Below the pieces are notes generated by a model. It had not been told where the DNA came from, made no database searches, and saw only the letters and a list, made by a program, of their open reading frames with translations. A DNA stretch of 64,000 bases from Otis tarda (Eukaryota; Chordata; Aves; Otidiformes; Otididae). The DNA lies in contig CM048591.1 of NCBI GenBank assembly GCA_026413225.1, positions 37,603,803 to 37,667,802 on the forward strand. The letters run 5' to 3'. Made by a program: the position numbers and the translations under genes. How positions within the stretch are numbered: the stretch's first letter is position 1; every line of letters begins with the position of its first letter. Positions 63,383 to 64,000 of the stretch are shown piece after piece.

Positions 63383-64000
63383 GGGTAGTTTTACAGAAAG
63401 TCCCAAGATGCTTTTTTTTTCTCTTTAATGCATCAGTTCATGGAGTTGCAGTTATCTAGTAAGACCAAGTTTCTCCCTCTCTCTTTCAAGCTAGACTTGA
63501 TGTTTTCACTATTTCGAACATTAAACAGAGAGATGGCAAGTCTTGCTTTAAAATAGTTCCCACAAGTTTCTAAAGATTATTTCTACACTACTAAAGAAAA
63601 GCTCTTCACAATTTAGTTTTTAAGCTGTTTTCAAGTCAAAGACCATTACTTCTATCTCAAGTCATTAAGAAGCAAGGGAGAGGAAGGCGGTTTTATTTAG
63701 ACTTTGTGTGAACATACGGGACAGAATTTAACTAACCGCATGGAGAGAAGGCCCTGAGCAGATGACTTCAGTTAATCATTAACCTTCCCAGACACTGATG
63801 AGAGTGGGAGGAGCCCAGGGCTAAACCAAGCCCACTTCCTTCCCCTTCTCCTCTCTTTTCATTTTACATGGAAAAGAGAAAAGTGATGTTTAAGAAGAAT
63901 ATGCTGTTATGGGAATGCTGGGGGTGGGGGTTGAGCTGATTTAGGATGGACTGGGGAACTTGTTTTTCTAGAATGTTATGAGTTTGTTGAAATTAGAGGA

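Larger units (their letters stand above)
55664..64000 (-). other. PCSK5: PCSK5 intron, 5' part of window (partial)
   Basis: At least 8.3 kb of intron lies upstream of the Asp exon. Recognised content: a MIR-like stretch near 57348-57482, a hairpin at 59592-59620, GAA-rich and 25-bp repeats at 60101-60752, a CR1 3' tail at 62217-62650 and small tandem duplications on both sides of it. I looked for the exon encoding the end of the prodomain and mature N terminus (expected to end in a Met-Trp-Tyr-Met block) and did not see it. Open frames of 60-125 codons here match no family I know. Confidence 0.8.

Noticed and set aside
55664..64000. Search for the PCSK5 prodomain/cleavage-site exon
   Set aside because: No reverse-complement match to the expected Met-Trp-Tyr-Met end or Arg-Thr-Lys-Arg site was seen; it probably lies beyond the window.

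Overview
The window is vertebrate nuclear DNA, most likely from a bird. It is AT-rich and dominated by non-coding sequence. The recognisable interspersed repeats are mostly CR1 LINEs, several ending in the family's typical 3' octamer-like tail. There is also a fragment resembling an avian ERVL-type LTR and a few decayed MIR-like SINEs. There is no sign of bacterial-style gene packing, CRISPR arrays or operons.

One cellular gene is visible: PCSK5 (proprotein convertase subtilisin/kexin type 5, PC5/6), on the minus strand. Five coding exons are present, in transcript order 55663-55520, 53260-53184, 27902-27814, 22801-22629 and 6055-5843. Their phases join perfectly (0/0, 0/2, 2/1, 1/0, 0/0). 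Together they encode 232 residues without a stop, equivalent to about residues 140-371 of human PCSK5. This is the first two thirds of the subtilisin-like catalytic domain, with the catalytic Asp, the catalytic His and the oxyanion-hole Asn. The Asp-His-Asn spacing equals the human numbering (173, 214, 315). The signal peptide and prodomain exons must lie above 64000. The catalytic Ser exon, P domain and Cys-rich repeats must lie below position 1. In chicken PCSK5 is Z-linked, so a bird Z chromosome is a reasonable inference.

Layout by region: 1-5842 is partial intron with old LINE remnants. 6056-22628 is a 16.6 kb intron with short CR1 tails and a MIR-like stretch. 22802-27813 is a 5.0 kb intron. 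27903-53183 is a 25.3 kb intron. It holds a 3.8 kb, nearly full-length CR1 (44722-48542, minus strand, sense to PCSK5) with an open ORF1 carrying an SGNH-esterase domain and a broken endonuclease/reverse-transcriptase ORF2. It also holds a CR1 3' fragment fused to a truncated LTR at about 38993. 53261-55519 is a 2.3 kb intron with a 26-bp perfect palindrome. 55664-64000 is partial intron with a MIR-like element, a CR1 tail and several tandem duplications.

I found no convincing new biological system. The more unusual items are the CR1/LTR junction, a pentanucleotide expansion inside a CR1 reverse-transcriptase coding stretch, a perfect hairpin and palindrome, and two unexplained intronic blocks (42114-42335 and 28240-28960). 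Most other open frames in the window have no recognisable family, lie in intron sequence and were left out.
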